Assembly: GCF_022605725.1 (NCBI RefSeq)
Contig: NC_065550.1
Span: 4,092,001 to 4,156,000, forward strand
DNA: 64,000 bases
DNA from: Anthonomus grandis grandis
Lineage: Eukaryota; Arthropoda; Insecta; Coleoptera; Curculionidae
Direction of reading: 5' to 3'
Within the stretch, counting starts at the first letter, position 1; each line of letters begins with the position of its first letter. A program made the translations under genes and the position numbers. The notes below the pieces were generated by a model. That model did not search any database. It was not told the DNA's origin and was given only the letters and a program-made list of their open reading frames with translations. Positions 52,540-62,492 of the stretch are shown here, in pieces.

Positions 52540-53287
52540 TGAATAACTTTTTTGAGGTTGTTTTTTTGCAATTCGGGTTCATTTTTTGAAAACTACATAC
52601 TTTTTCCTACAAAAAAGGTATTTTTATTGCACGTCGCCCAGAGCTATGATTTTCGAGAAAATTGAAGGCAAAGAGTTTACTCTAATGGGTTACTAACTGG
52701 TTAATCAACATAAGCTTACGAAAGTTATGGCGTTTCAACAGTAATCAAATATTTATTAGAAAAATCAAAATTATATATTTTTTTTAAAACATCTTATAGT
52801 TTCAAAAAATGAAATAAATCAAATACCAAAATTCTTTATTAAATGCATACTCATTTGATTAATTGAACGTATGCGGTTTTATCACTTTATTTATGTTGTA
52901 TGTACGCAAGCAAATGTTCAAATCAAATATTGTTGTTAAAGTATGCGTAAACGTAAAATTTGACAAAATATGGAATACACTGTGCGTGAACTGACAGATA
53001 TGCAATTTGTTTATGTAAGATTAAGCGGAAACAATCTTTTGGATAAATGGTTGTATGCTCAAAAATATCCAAATCGCAGGTTACCTTCTCACCGGATATT
53101 TGCGAGAATTCATCAGCGCCTAAGAAAAACATATTAGAGCATTTTTTAGAAAAGAAAATGACAACGGAATCTTAATCAGCATCACCAAAAACCCTTCTCT
53201 ACAAATTTTTACCCCTCTAATTTACAGGCTGTCCGATTAAATAGTATTAATTTTAATAAACATCGTTAATTAGACCCATTTGTCGGG
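52540..53287 (+). mobile_element. Tc1/mariner-like remnant with transposase N-terminus
   Basis: ATG at 52971 starts EYTVRELTDMQFVYVRLS…QKYPNRRLPSHRIFARIHQR, the DUF4817-type helix-turn-helix of insect Tc1/mariner-like transposases, with a stop shortly after (about 53133). The catalytic part is deleted. The right end is TCGGGCCACCCTG then TA (53273-53287). The left part resembles such elements' 5' UTR, but no matching left end is visible. Confidence 0.6.
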
Positions 53288-54070
53288 CCACCCTGTATTA
53301 GGTATCATTGTTTAAACTACTTTTTGTTTGACAAATAAACTTTAAATCTGACGTGAAATGTATAATATGTCGTAAAATGTAAAAGACAGTATTTTTTAAA
53401 TAATTTTTTGTGTATAATTTTAACCCAAATTTTATACTTATTATATACTTCAAATCAAAAGGTTAAAATCATACGATTGGTACGAGACTATTCTTAAAAA
53501 TAAAAAATTAATATTCTTCATAGATCACACTTTGAAACAACTTATCAAGAACTTCGATAATAACTCCGAATGTATTTCTTAACTTGAAATCTTAAAACTG
53601 CTCTCCTAAAAGCTACGAAATTTTGATATATATAATTTTTCCATTTTTCCACAGTAATATAAAAATCATCTTTTTCTTAAGGGTTTAATTTATTCATATT
53701 TTCAGCCACTCTGAACCCAAGATATATTTCATTTAAAATAATAAATTTCGACACGTTACTTGAATCGATATCTGATAGGTCACTTTTATGTATCCAGATT
53801 GGGAAATTGAAGATTACGCATGGTCCAAAATAATGACAAGACCGCTCTCGTCTGATAAGTATTTACTGATTTTATTTTTTAAAGAATAACAGTAATAATA
53901 TCAGCATGTCTCAATTTGCTTAAAGGGCTATTTTTTTCTCTCAACTTTATGGCTGTTTATATTTCTTACGAATGAGTTAAAATTATTAAATGGCTTTATG
54001 GAGGCAATTCGAAAGTACAATGTAAGGATTTCTTTTCATTTACATTTGACCTACTTTTTTCTTCAAGATT
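53288..54070. other. No gene seen
   Basis: AT-rich spacer; no frame, repeat or border I can support. Confidence 0.4.
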
Positions 54071-54076
54071 GTCATT

Positions 54077-55376
54077 ATAATAATAATAATAATAATAATA
54101 AATATTTTTTATTTGCATAGAAGAAACAAAAAAAATACAAGTTTACAAAATCTAGCAATAAATTTACGCAAATAAAAGGCCTACAAATTCAGAATTCTGC
54201 CATGGCAGATTCTGGTCTTTAACATTGTGGCCCCACACTTCATTAAAAAAAAATGGTAATTTTAGTAACGCTCATTAACAGTAACGCTTAACTAATAACT
54301 GATTAAATACAGCTTTTTCTTTAATCATATACCTAATAAACCTACATATAAGAGTTCTAAATTCTAAATTTGACAGTTTAACATCAAGCAAAACAATACA
54401 CATTGCAAATACCCAAAAAAACAGATTAAATTTGTTGTTAAATAACAAAAAATAGAAAAATTATTGCAGACAATAAATAAATAAATAAAATGATCCCAAT
54501 ACCAAAAATTGTAATAAATTACTCAAGAAAACAACCATTCAAAAAGTTAAAAAAGAAGAACTTAAATTATATACCCTGCTGATTCATTAGATGTACAATC
54601 ATCCTATTACGAAAAGTATTACAAGAAATTGATAATTGGTCCGGATTCAAATTTAAAGAATTTATTTGATAAGCAAAATTGTAAGAAAATGATCGTTTAA
54701 ATAACTGTGTTTTATGTCTCGGAATGAGAATAGTATTTCTTCTTAAATTTAAATGGTGTACATCATTTCTAAAAGTTATTTTTTGATAGAGATAGGGCGG
54801 ACTACGATATATTAAAATTTTATAAAAAAATGTTAAAGAATGAGCAATTCTTCGATTATGCATATTAAGCCATCCAAGTTCGTGAAGTTTATGGGAAATG
54901 CGGTATCTCCTGCGAATGCCAAATATTAGTCGAATGCAAGAGTTTTGGAGCTTTTGCAGTCTACCCCTATCCTCATAATCAAAACACCAGCCATACACTA
55001 CATCACAGTAATTACATTGTGAAAGGACCAATGAATCACATAAAAGCTTCTTAATATCTTTACTTAAATAGTGTCTATGCAAATAAATTAATTTCAAAGC
55101 AAGATATGCCTTTTTAAGAATATTAGACACGTGATGTTTAAAACGAATATTATTATCTACTATAAGGCCCAAACTCTTACATTTGTCAACAACTGGAATT
55201 CTTTCGTCCCCGAATTTAATGTTTATACCATTTAAAATATTATTTACATTAGTTCGATTACCTATGAACATTATAGATGACTTCGAAGGATTTAATTTTA
55301 ATAAATGCTTTGAAGAAACATCACAAATAGCTTGTAAATCTTGATTAATTTTAAACTCAGCCATTTTAAAATCTCC
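54077..55376 (-). pseudogene. LINE relic, RT C-terminal part, 265 open residues
   Basis: Uninterrupted from 55364 to 54567: HLLKLNPSKSSIMFIGN, CKSLGLIVDNNIRFKHHVSN, LLCDSLVLSQCNYCDVVYG, LQKLQNSCIRLIFGIRR, PRHKTQLFKRSFSYNFAY. It begins just after where YADD should be, so it is 5'-truncated like its relative at 49757-50575. The 3' UTR runs to an (AAT)n tail at 54077-54103. The long open frame suggests a fairly recent insertion. Confidence 0.8.
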
Positions 55377-55903
55377 TGGTAAAAATGTAAAGAACCTTCT
55401 ATCAAAAGGGTGTTTAAACTAGTTTTAATCTTCTCCCGAAGATGATAACATCGTTAGCGAAACACGTGTTGAGAGTAATAATAAAGAGTTTTGGTTAGTG
55501 GTAAAACTGTCTCGTAATTTGAGCGTCACACAAAGGTTCCAACCATAGGACTAAAAGCAGGAGAAGTTTATCTCATGAATTAACAGATTTACATTTAATT
55601 TTAAGAATTTTAATTTTATTTTTGCATTGTGTTTAAGGTTATCTACTTTTGTCAGAATTCATATACCGCACCTTGCTATGCGTAATGATCGATTCCCCAA
55701 CCATATAGTTAGGCTTTAAATAGGTCAGTACATATTTAAATGTTTCATCTTGATATGCACTGTAGTAACAACAATTCTTTTATTTTCGAAATATTTTCCG
55801 TTCATATCTACAAATTTTGGTCAAACATCTATCTTAAGAAATTAAAAAATTTAATAATTTAAAAAAAAATCTTTTTGCAATAATTTCAGAAGACTGCAAC
55901 CTA
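55377..55903. other. Spacer with a Penelope/hammerhead-like motif
   Basis: No gene. 55430-55475 contains CCCGAAGATGATAAC, ATC, GTTAGCGAAACACGTGTTG, similar in order to the motif in the foldback element at 26024-26051. Confidence 0.4.
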
Positions 55904-55905
55904 TA

Positions 55906-57406
55906 CAGGGTGTTTCAGAACTATGGGATCAAACTTCTGGGGGTTGTTCAGTGCAACAGAAGAATCCATTTGAGTATAGGAACCCATGTCCGGAAATGCG
56001 TCACTACGTCACTACGGCCCTAAGACGCGTTAACATTCATAAAAAACATTAATTACCTAAATAGGATCTGCTGCATTTATTTTTACCTTTTGTACATGAT
56101 ACCGTAACAACAATTGTTTAAAATCAACGCTTATCAATGTCAATTCTCAATGTCATGTTTAAAAATTTTATAGCTTACAATTTTTAAACATTTATTGCTA
56201 ATGGAAAACTTTACCAATCAAGAATTGGCGGATATGCATTTGGCATACGGAGCAACAAACTGCAATGCACGAGCAGCATCGCGGTTGTATCATGAACGTT
56301 ATCTCGAACAACAGCATTCTGGATACAAAAAGTTTATTGCGGTTCATCGGCAGCTCGCTGAGACAGGCATGTTTAAGACCAAGATGCATGATACTGGTGT
56401 TGCTCGAACCGTAAGAACGGTCGAATTTGAAGAAGAGGTGCTTCAGCGAGTTGCCGATGAACCATCAAATAGCACACGTGATGTCGCTAAGAATATGAAT
56501 ACGAGTAACGCTTCTGTCTGGCGGGTACTACACGAGCAACAACTCCATCCTTACCGCTTCCAGAAAGTTCAAGGTATGACTGCAGCCTATTATCATCCTA
56601 GAGTTCAATTTTGTCCATGGCTTCTAGATCACATCATTGCACACCCAAATTTTTTACGATATGTTTTGTGGACCGATGAAGCCTCTTTCACAAGAGACGG
56701 TATTTTTAATAGTAGGAATAGCCATGTTTGGGACGAAGAAAATCCTAATGCAATTTTTCCAAGAAAACATCAGAATCGTTGGTCTGTCAACGTATGGGCA
56801 GGCATTGTTGATGATTATTTAATTGGGCCATACCTTCTACCGGAACGGTTAACAGGACCTATTTATCTGCGTTTCTTGGAGGAAGTTCTCCCAGAACTCC
56901 TTGAAAATGTTCCACTAAACGTTAGACAGCAAATGTGGTTTCAGCATGATGGAGCGCCGGCTCACTTTGCTGTATAAGTACGCGAGTATTTGGCTCAGCG
57001 GTTTGGGCACCGTTGGATTGCCAGAGGTGGGGCAGTTTCTTGGCCTCCTAGGTCACCCGATTTAACATCGCTCGATTTTTTTCTTATAAAAAAATATCTT
57101 ATCACCTCACAGATTTGAGATAAAAAAGGACCAAGTCCCTCCGTATGTTACGCCACTGGCAATTTTTTAAAAATCGGCTTCATCAGTAATTGACAATTCA
57201 CTACAATAACCTGCATGCGAAATTTAATTAAAGTTGAGCTGGTAGTTTAAAAGTTATGATAAATAAACAAATAGTTATTCTTAACTTTAACACCCTATAT
57301 CTTTCTTATTAAAAATTTCTGAGAAAAATTTTATAATGAAAGTCTATTTCTTTTTAAATTCTCTATCACGTATTAAAATTAATGACGTTTAAACTGGACT
57401 ACCCTG
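55906..57406 (+). mobile_element. Tc1/mariner-type element
   Basis: Left end CAGGGTGTTTCAGAAC after TA (55904-55905); right end ACTGGACTACCCTG before TA (57407-57408). Only the outer CAGGGT is shared, so the right end may belong to another element joined on. Carries a nearly intact transposase gene cut short at its 3' side. Confidence 0.65.
56201..57119 (+). pseudogene. Tc1/mariner-type transposase, 3' truncated
   Basis: ATG 56201. DUF4817-type helix-turn-helix (MENFTNQELADMHLAYG), a second helix-turn-helix (NSTRDVAKNMNTSNASVWRV), then the catalytic core with Asp in VLWTDEASFTRDG (about 56670-56700), FQHDGAPAHF (about 56940) and, after an in-frame TAA at 56975-56977, PPRSPDLTSLDFF (about 57050-57080). 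The last 60-80 residues are replaced by unrelated AT-rich sequence. One stop and a lost end: inactive, but the first 258 codons are uninterrupted, so this is a young copy. Confidence 0.85.
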
Positions 57407-57408
57407 TA

Positions 57409-57899
57409 TAGACTAGTACATAAATAACCCTGGAAGAGTTAGCAGCAGAATTAGTATAAGAAATGGTCAACAATGTTCCCTATATTCTATCTTAGCTTCA
57501 AAGAACAATGCCATAGGACAGACAAGTGACTGTAGAGGAAGCTGTAATAGACAGGCAGCAGGGTTCAGGGAGATCAAGCATCTAAAAGGAGTTACTAACT
57601 TTTCGCCGAACAAAAATATATATTTTCTATAAAGTTGCTTAATATAAGAATGACAGTTTGTCATGAAGAGAATTTTCCAGTACCTTAACAGAATCTCCAA
57701 TCAGCAGACTGTTTCATTAGAAGAAATTATTAATGTTTCAGTTTTTTAAACAAGCATACTTTAGTTTGTTAGAGCCAAACCATTCATTATTTCTGATTCT
57801 GAAAAATATTCTTATTGTCATTCAAAACTAATATACTTTGAGATCAGCAGATCAATAGTGCCAAGATTGATCAGTGGAGTACATCATACTTATCCCTGG
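57409..57899. other. No assigned gene
   Basis: A minus-strand open frame at 57467-57700 (77 residues) has no similarity I can see. Possibly an extension of the LINE relic next to it. Confidence 0.3.
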
Positions 57900-58320
57900 G
57901 GACGTGACAAATCTTGTCCGTGGCCCATAAATTATATGCTACCTGACAGATAAGATCTTAGGAACCATTAATGGAGAGGTCGAAATGATGCTCCAACTTG
58001 TATAGTATCCTTCTCTGATCGACACAATCGAAGGCCTTACTGAGGTCACACAGTAATACCTGTAAGGTTTCCCTGCTCAACCCCACCGACTATACCTCTC
58101 ACAAGCGTCAATACAGCTTGGTAAATGACCAAATCTAAAGCCTAATTGGCGAGAGATAAGGAAGTTTCATATCTTAATAAAAGCATTAATTCTAGACTTC
58201 AAGTACGATTTCCAAAATCTTACGAAGTATTGGTTGGAAAGATATGCGTCAATAATTGTCTACATTTTGCTTATCTTCCTTTTACTTAAAATTGGGACCT
58301 GGTGAATTTAGTTCTAATAA
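57900..58320 (-). pseudogene. LINE reverse transcriptase relic
   Basis: Minus-strand frames give ISFQPILRKILEIVLEV (block 1, about 58200-58255) and, after frameshifts, VCDLSKAFDCVDQR (block 3, about 58015-58060) followed by RLYKLEHHFDLSING (about 57970-58010). Heavily decayed; it lies in what should be an intron of the leucine-rich-repeat gene. Confidence 0.6.
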
Positions 58321-58565
58321 ACACACATTAAAAAAAAAGATGTATCAAAATGGAAACCAAAAACGCTTTTAAGGATTATAGATATACAGGCTATTTGTAA
58401 AAAGTTGTTGTACCACAAACTTTAAAAATTGTCTACTACAATCGGTTAATTTTTGGTCTGCGGAATATGTGGTAGGTTTTTATAAAGACTTTATATACAT
58501 CCTCTATATTTGCTATTAAAAAAGTGGATAAGATTTTATCAATTAACACTTTTGAATATTTATAG

Positions 58566-58951
58566 ATTAGATTATTGTAACTTAAAAGCAAGTAACCTTA
58601 CGACCTTGCAAGATTCGTTAAATTCGAAAAAAACAATCACAGAGCTTAGTATTTGCGGTAACCCAAACAGAGAACAAAATTTCTTTTGCTTATTGCACTG
58701 TGGCCTTAAAGTGCTTAACCTAAGGTTTTGCCAAATTAATGTGGAAGGTAATAATTTCACGTGTTTTAATATCGACCGATTCATTAAACTGCTTGTTTAT
58801 GACTTTTTTATTTTAGGTCTAAAGAACTTAGCCAGAGCGTATCTTAATACTCCTCCATATATTTCAAGCCTCATACATCTTGATTTGTCTCATAACATGG
58901 TTTTTGATGAGGGCTGTACTTATATTGCCAATATTTTGAGATGCGATAGGT
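58566..58951 (+). CDS. Two exons of a leucine-rich-repeat host gene
   Basis: Exon 58566-58748 follows ATTTATAG and ends GGAAG before GTAATA; a 67-bp intron (58749-58815) ends TATTTTAG; exon 58816-58951 ends GATAG before GTAAGC. The phases fit. The protein reads as ribonuclease-inhibitor-type leucine-rich repeats: KTITELSICGNP, LKVLNLRFCQINVEGLKN, and SLIHLDLSHNMVFDEGCTYI. There are no stops. The gene should continue in both directions; further exons were not found inside the window. Such LRR proteins act as protein-binding scaffolds (for example in cilia or axonemes); which one this is cannot be told. It could be part of the same gene as 44612-44970 (same strand), but nothing proves it. Confidence 0.6.
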
Positions 58952-59505
58952 AAGCCAAAAAGTTCATAACTAATAGCCAGTTAACAAAATTATGCTACTC
59001 TAAGTAGCAATCGGGGAACCAAGAGAAACGCTCCGTAATAATCTCCGGAGTGCCATAGGGTAGGTATTATCTAAATCAGGTTCTGAGTCCTTGAAAGGAA
59101 GATCTACTATAAATCTACTTGAGGAGAGTCTACCAACTGTTTTTCTGTAGATGACAGAAAATGTCTCACTAATGGTAAAGATAATGTTGGGCATATGCAA
59201 TTTTGTGGTTGGATAAATAATAATTTTCCTGTTGTATCGCGCAACATTCACTCGTGATGGCATCAATAATACAGGTCTACAAAATTAAACTTTTTGAGAG
59301 ATGTTTTTAATTTGATAAGTGATTTTATATAAATTTTATACGCTGATTTCAGTTTTGTCAGCCATTTTTATGCATCACATAAGATGTTTTTGCAAATCAC
59401 AAAAAATAAATAATATAAGCCATAAATACAAATACACTTATTAATTTAAGAAAAATATCAGATATGCTTAAAATATAACTTAATTTTAATGCTTAACTTA
59501 ATGAA
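58952..59505. other. No assigned gene
   Basis: Presumed intron. A minus-strand frame at 59000-59266 (MPSRVNVARYNRKIIIY…) is open for 88 codons but matches nothing I know. Confidence 0.3.
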
Positions 59506-59507
59506 AT

Positions 59508-60030
59508 CTTCGCCTTTTTCTTAGAAAACTGCGTTTTGTAGAATTTCTGCTATGAATTTCATACGGATTATCACGTTGTGGCATCCGGCAGTAGTCTGCT
59601 ATCATCGATACACTCCATCTACCCTGGTAACGCATTTTTATCTCTTTAATATCTTGGTGGAAACGTTCTCCTTGTTCCTCGCTAACTGCCTCAAGATTTT
59701 CCGGAAAGTGGTTTAACTTACAAACTGTTTCATCAAGCCCAATTTTATATGCAGAGGGGGCAATAAAAATTTTTTGTGGTCAACTAAGGTATTGTACTAT
59801 ATTTTTGCTTCCCGGCGTAAGGTTTTCTCTTGTAGGCCACTCGTTTTGACTCCAGTGTTTATCTCGGGCTCGGCTGTCCCATTCACAAATAAAGCACGGA
59901 TGTTTAGTATATCCTGACTGCTGCCCAGGAAGCATAGAGGACTTTCAAGTCTATACAAAGCATCCAGTTATGTTCTCGGTATTTTATTTTTTCCAAGAAA
60001 AGTTTCAAATTTTCGTGATTTTCCTTCAGG
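59508..60030 (-). pseudogene. Fragment of a repeat-type arthropod protein, cut by an LTR
   Basis: Reading down from 60030: ENHENLKLFLEKIKYREHNW, MLCIDLKVL, a frameshift, MLPGQQSGYTKHPCFICEWD, SRARDKHWSQNEWPTREN, a frameshift, LLPPLHIKLGLMKQFV, a frameshift and deletion, NHFPENLEAVSEEQGERFHQ, DIKEIKMRYQGRWSVSMIAD, ending RRRFH and TAA at about 59508. Proteins with PGQQ-GYTKYPCF-C-WDSRA and GERFHQDI-x-YQG-W blocks recur in many copies in insect genomes; they are likely mobile-element proteins of unclear class. The right edge coincides with the BEL/Pao LTR. Confidence 0.55.
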
Positions 60031-60317
60031 TGTGTTGTGTCGAGGTTCACTTTATCTTCTTTGAAGGACCACCCATGAGAGAACTAAACTCTCCTTACTT
60101 TTTTATGTATTTATTTAAAATTAAAAGTACAAATTGTATGCTTTTATGCTTCCTACAGCCTAAAGTTATAAATTGAGTCGTGAACGTGAACGTAACGTGA
60201 GAGAAGCGAGAAGAGTCTGTCTTTTTTACAGGGCCGCTGCAACATCAAACCAGCGCACTTCAGTTACTCGCGCTGTTGTCGCGTTTTTCACTAATTCTTA
60301 TTTACTGAGACGGAACA
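60031..60317 (-). repeat. 3' LTR of the BEL/Pao element
   Basis: On the minus strand it starts TGTTCCGTCTCAG (60317) right after a purine-rich tract (GGGGGCGGC, 60318-60326) and ends about 60031 in …CGACACAACACA. It contains AATAAA-type signals (about 60100). About 287 bases. Its partner LTR lies beyond the window. Confidence 0.65.
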
Positions 60318-60467
60318 TGCCGCCCCCGTTGAAAAGTCCTACTTTTCAAAACAAGTATACTATAGTACTATACAATAGTACTAAAGATAGCTAGAATCTA
60401 TGATAACATAACATGAAATAAACGAAACATGGATTCTTAATTTTACATAATTTAAGCACTTTAACGT

Positions 60468-62492
60468 TTATAAGTCTTCCACTGGTAGAACACAAATCTT
60501 CGATAAGGATCTTCTTGACGTTGTCCCATTAGCCAGGCGAACTGAAACAACCCTCACGACGTTGTCCGCTCCTGGGTGCAACTCCACAATCCGCGACATA
60601 GGCCAGCGCAAGGGTGGCATATTGCCCTCCACCAAAACCACAAGCGTGCCCACCTTCACCGTGTTCTCGAAGTTTTTCTTCCACTTCGTGCGTGTCTGAA
60701 AATTGGCCAGGTATTCTTTCGACCATCGGGTCCAAAACTGTTGATACAGCTGCTGCAACGTCTGACACCTGGATAATCTGGATACTGGAATGTCTCGTAT
60801 ATCGGCTTCAGGAGAACTGGCTAAAGAATCGCCTATGAGGAAGTGGGACGGTGTCAAAGGAATGTAGTCATTTATATCATTAGAAATCGGTACGAGAGGA
60901 CGCGAATTTAAACATGCCTCGATTTGCACTAGTAATGTGTACATTTCATCAAAACGCAGCGACGAATTACCCAAAACTCTTTTTAAGTGAAACTTCGTTG
61001 ATTTCACTGATGCCTCCCACAAGCCTCCTACATGGGCTGATCGCGCCGGTATGAAATGCCATTTTATTTCGTCCCGTGCCAAAAATGAGGTAATCGTCTC
61101 ATTGTGCGCTGCGATTAACTCTAATCGAGGTAAAGTCTGTTTTTTAATCGGTGCTACTTTAGATTTTGCCGTTAAAAGTTGTATTTGTTTTTCGCCAGTT
61201 TCGTTTACAGAGCACAAATACACACATGCGCCGTACGCCTTTTCAGAACTATCGCAAAACCCATATAGTTCGATTGTCGCTGGATTAGAAACCAAAACTT
61301 GACGATTTATTTCGATTTTATTTAGAAGAGGAATTTGTGAAAGAAATTGTAACCAATATTCTTTTAAATTGTTGGATTATTCCTCATCCCAATCTAATTG
61401 AAGTTGCCATAATGTTTGAATAAGCAACTTTGCGTTTATTATGGCTGGGCCTATAAGTCCGAGGGGATCGGATATTTGCGATATAACAGAGAGTACTGAG
61501 CGTTTTGTAACTTTATTATTGCTAATTTTAACGTTTACAGAATATTTTAATATATCCCGACTTGCATCCCAAAATATCCCTAATGTTTTAAGTTCTTTCT
61601 TGTCGTGAAATATAACTAAGTTTTCTTCTGGTTTTTCGGTTGTCTGTAAAATATAGTTTAAAATTGACCTTTCGTTAGATGACCATTTTCTTAAGTTTAA
61701 GTTGGCCTGAGATAAAACATCCGTGATTTCGTGATAAATTTCTATTGCTTCACTAATCGAATTTACGCTTAAATATAGATCATCCATGTAAAGCGAGTCT
61801 TCAATAATTTTTGAAGTCCTGGGATATTTTTCTTTATTTTTTATAGCAAGCTCTTTTACGCACCGGGTCGCTTGAAATGGTGCACTTGCCGTCCCATACG
61901 TCACCGTATTTAGTTTATAAACTTTAATCGGTTCATCGGGATTCGTTCGCCATAAAATTTGTTGAAACTCACGTTCGCTAGGATCGATTAAAATGCATCG
62001 ATACATCATTTTAATGTCCGCGCAAATAACATATTTTCTAATTCTTGATCGCAAAAGAATCGAGAATAGATCTGATTGTATCGTCGGTCCGGCTAAAATC
62101 ATATCATTAAATGAAACACCGGTTTCACTTTTCGCGCTCGCGTCGAAAACTACTCTGCATTTTGTCGTTACCGAGTCTCTTAAAACTGCAGAATGTGGCA
62201 TAAAAAATGATTGATTTGCGATCGATTAGTCCGAGTCTAAATAACATTTAAAGGTCATGTGCCCCAAAGCTTCATATTCGTTTAAAAAAGCCGTGTATTG
62301 ATCCTTTAAGTTTTTGTTTTTATTTAATCGCGTTTCTAAGTGTCTGAATCGTTTGAGAGCCACTGATTTAGAGTCGCCTAGTTCGCCTTCAACATTTTGA
62401 TTGAACGGGTATTTTACGATAAACGTTACGTCGGTACTGCGCGTCGTCGTTTCTTTAAAATAGTTTTCGCAATATTGTTCATTTTTTGACAA
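60468..62492 (-). pseudogene. BEL/Pao pol: reverse transcriptase to integrase end
   Basis: One frame from 62492 to 60468, with stops at 62226-62228 and 61377-61379. Order: LETRLNKNKNLKDQYTAF and EYEALGHM; RT with VVFDASAKSETGVSFND (about 62150), YVICADIKMMYRCI (about 62020), the catalytic SLYMDDLYLS (about 61790), and the A17-type region SDPLGLIGPAI (about 61440). After ELYGFCDSSEKAYGACVY (RNase H start, about 61240), the protein jumps at about 61090 from RLELIAAHNE to IKWHFIPARSAHVGGLWEA of the integrase C-terminal half. So most of RNase H and the integrase catalytic centre are deleted. It ends with the DUF5641-type block (WKKNFENTVKVGTLVVL, NMPPLRWPMSRIVELHPGAD). Confidence 0.85.

Noticed and set aside
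60173..60394. Plus-strand frame with an Arg/Glu-rich start
   Set aside because: Lies across the LTR on the opposite strand; an LTR composition effect.
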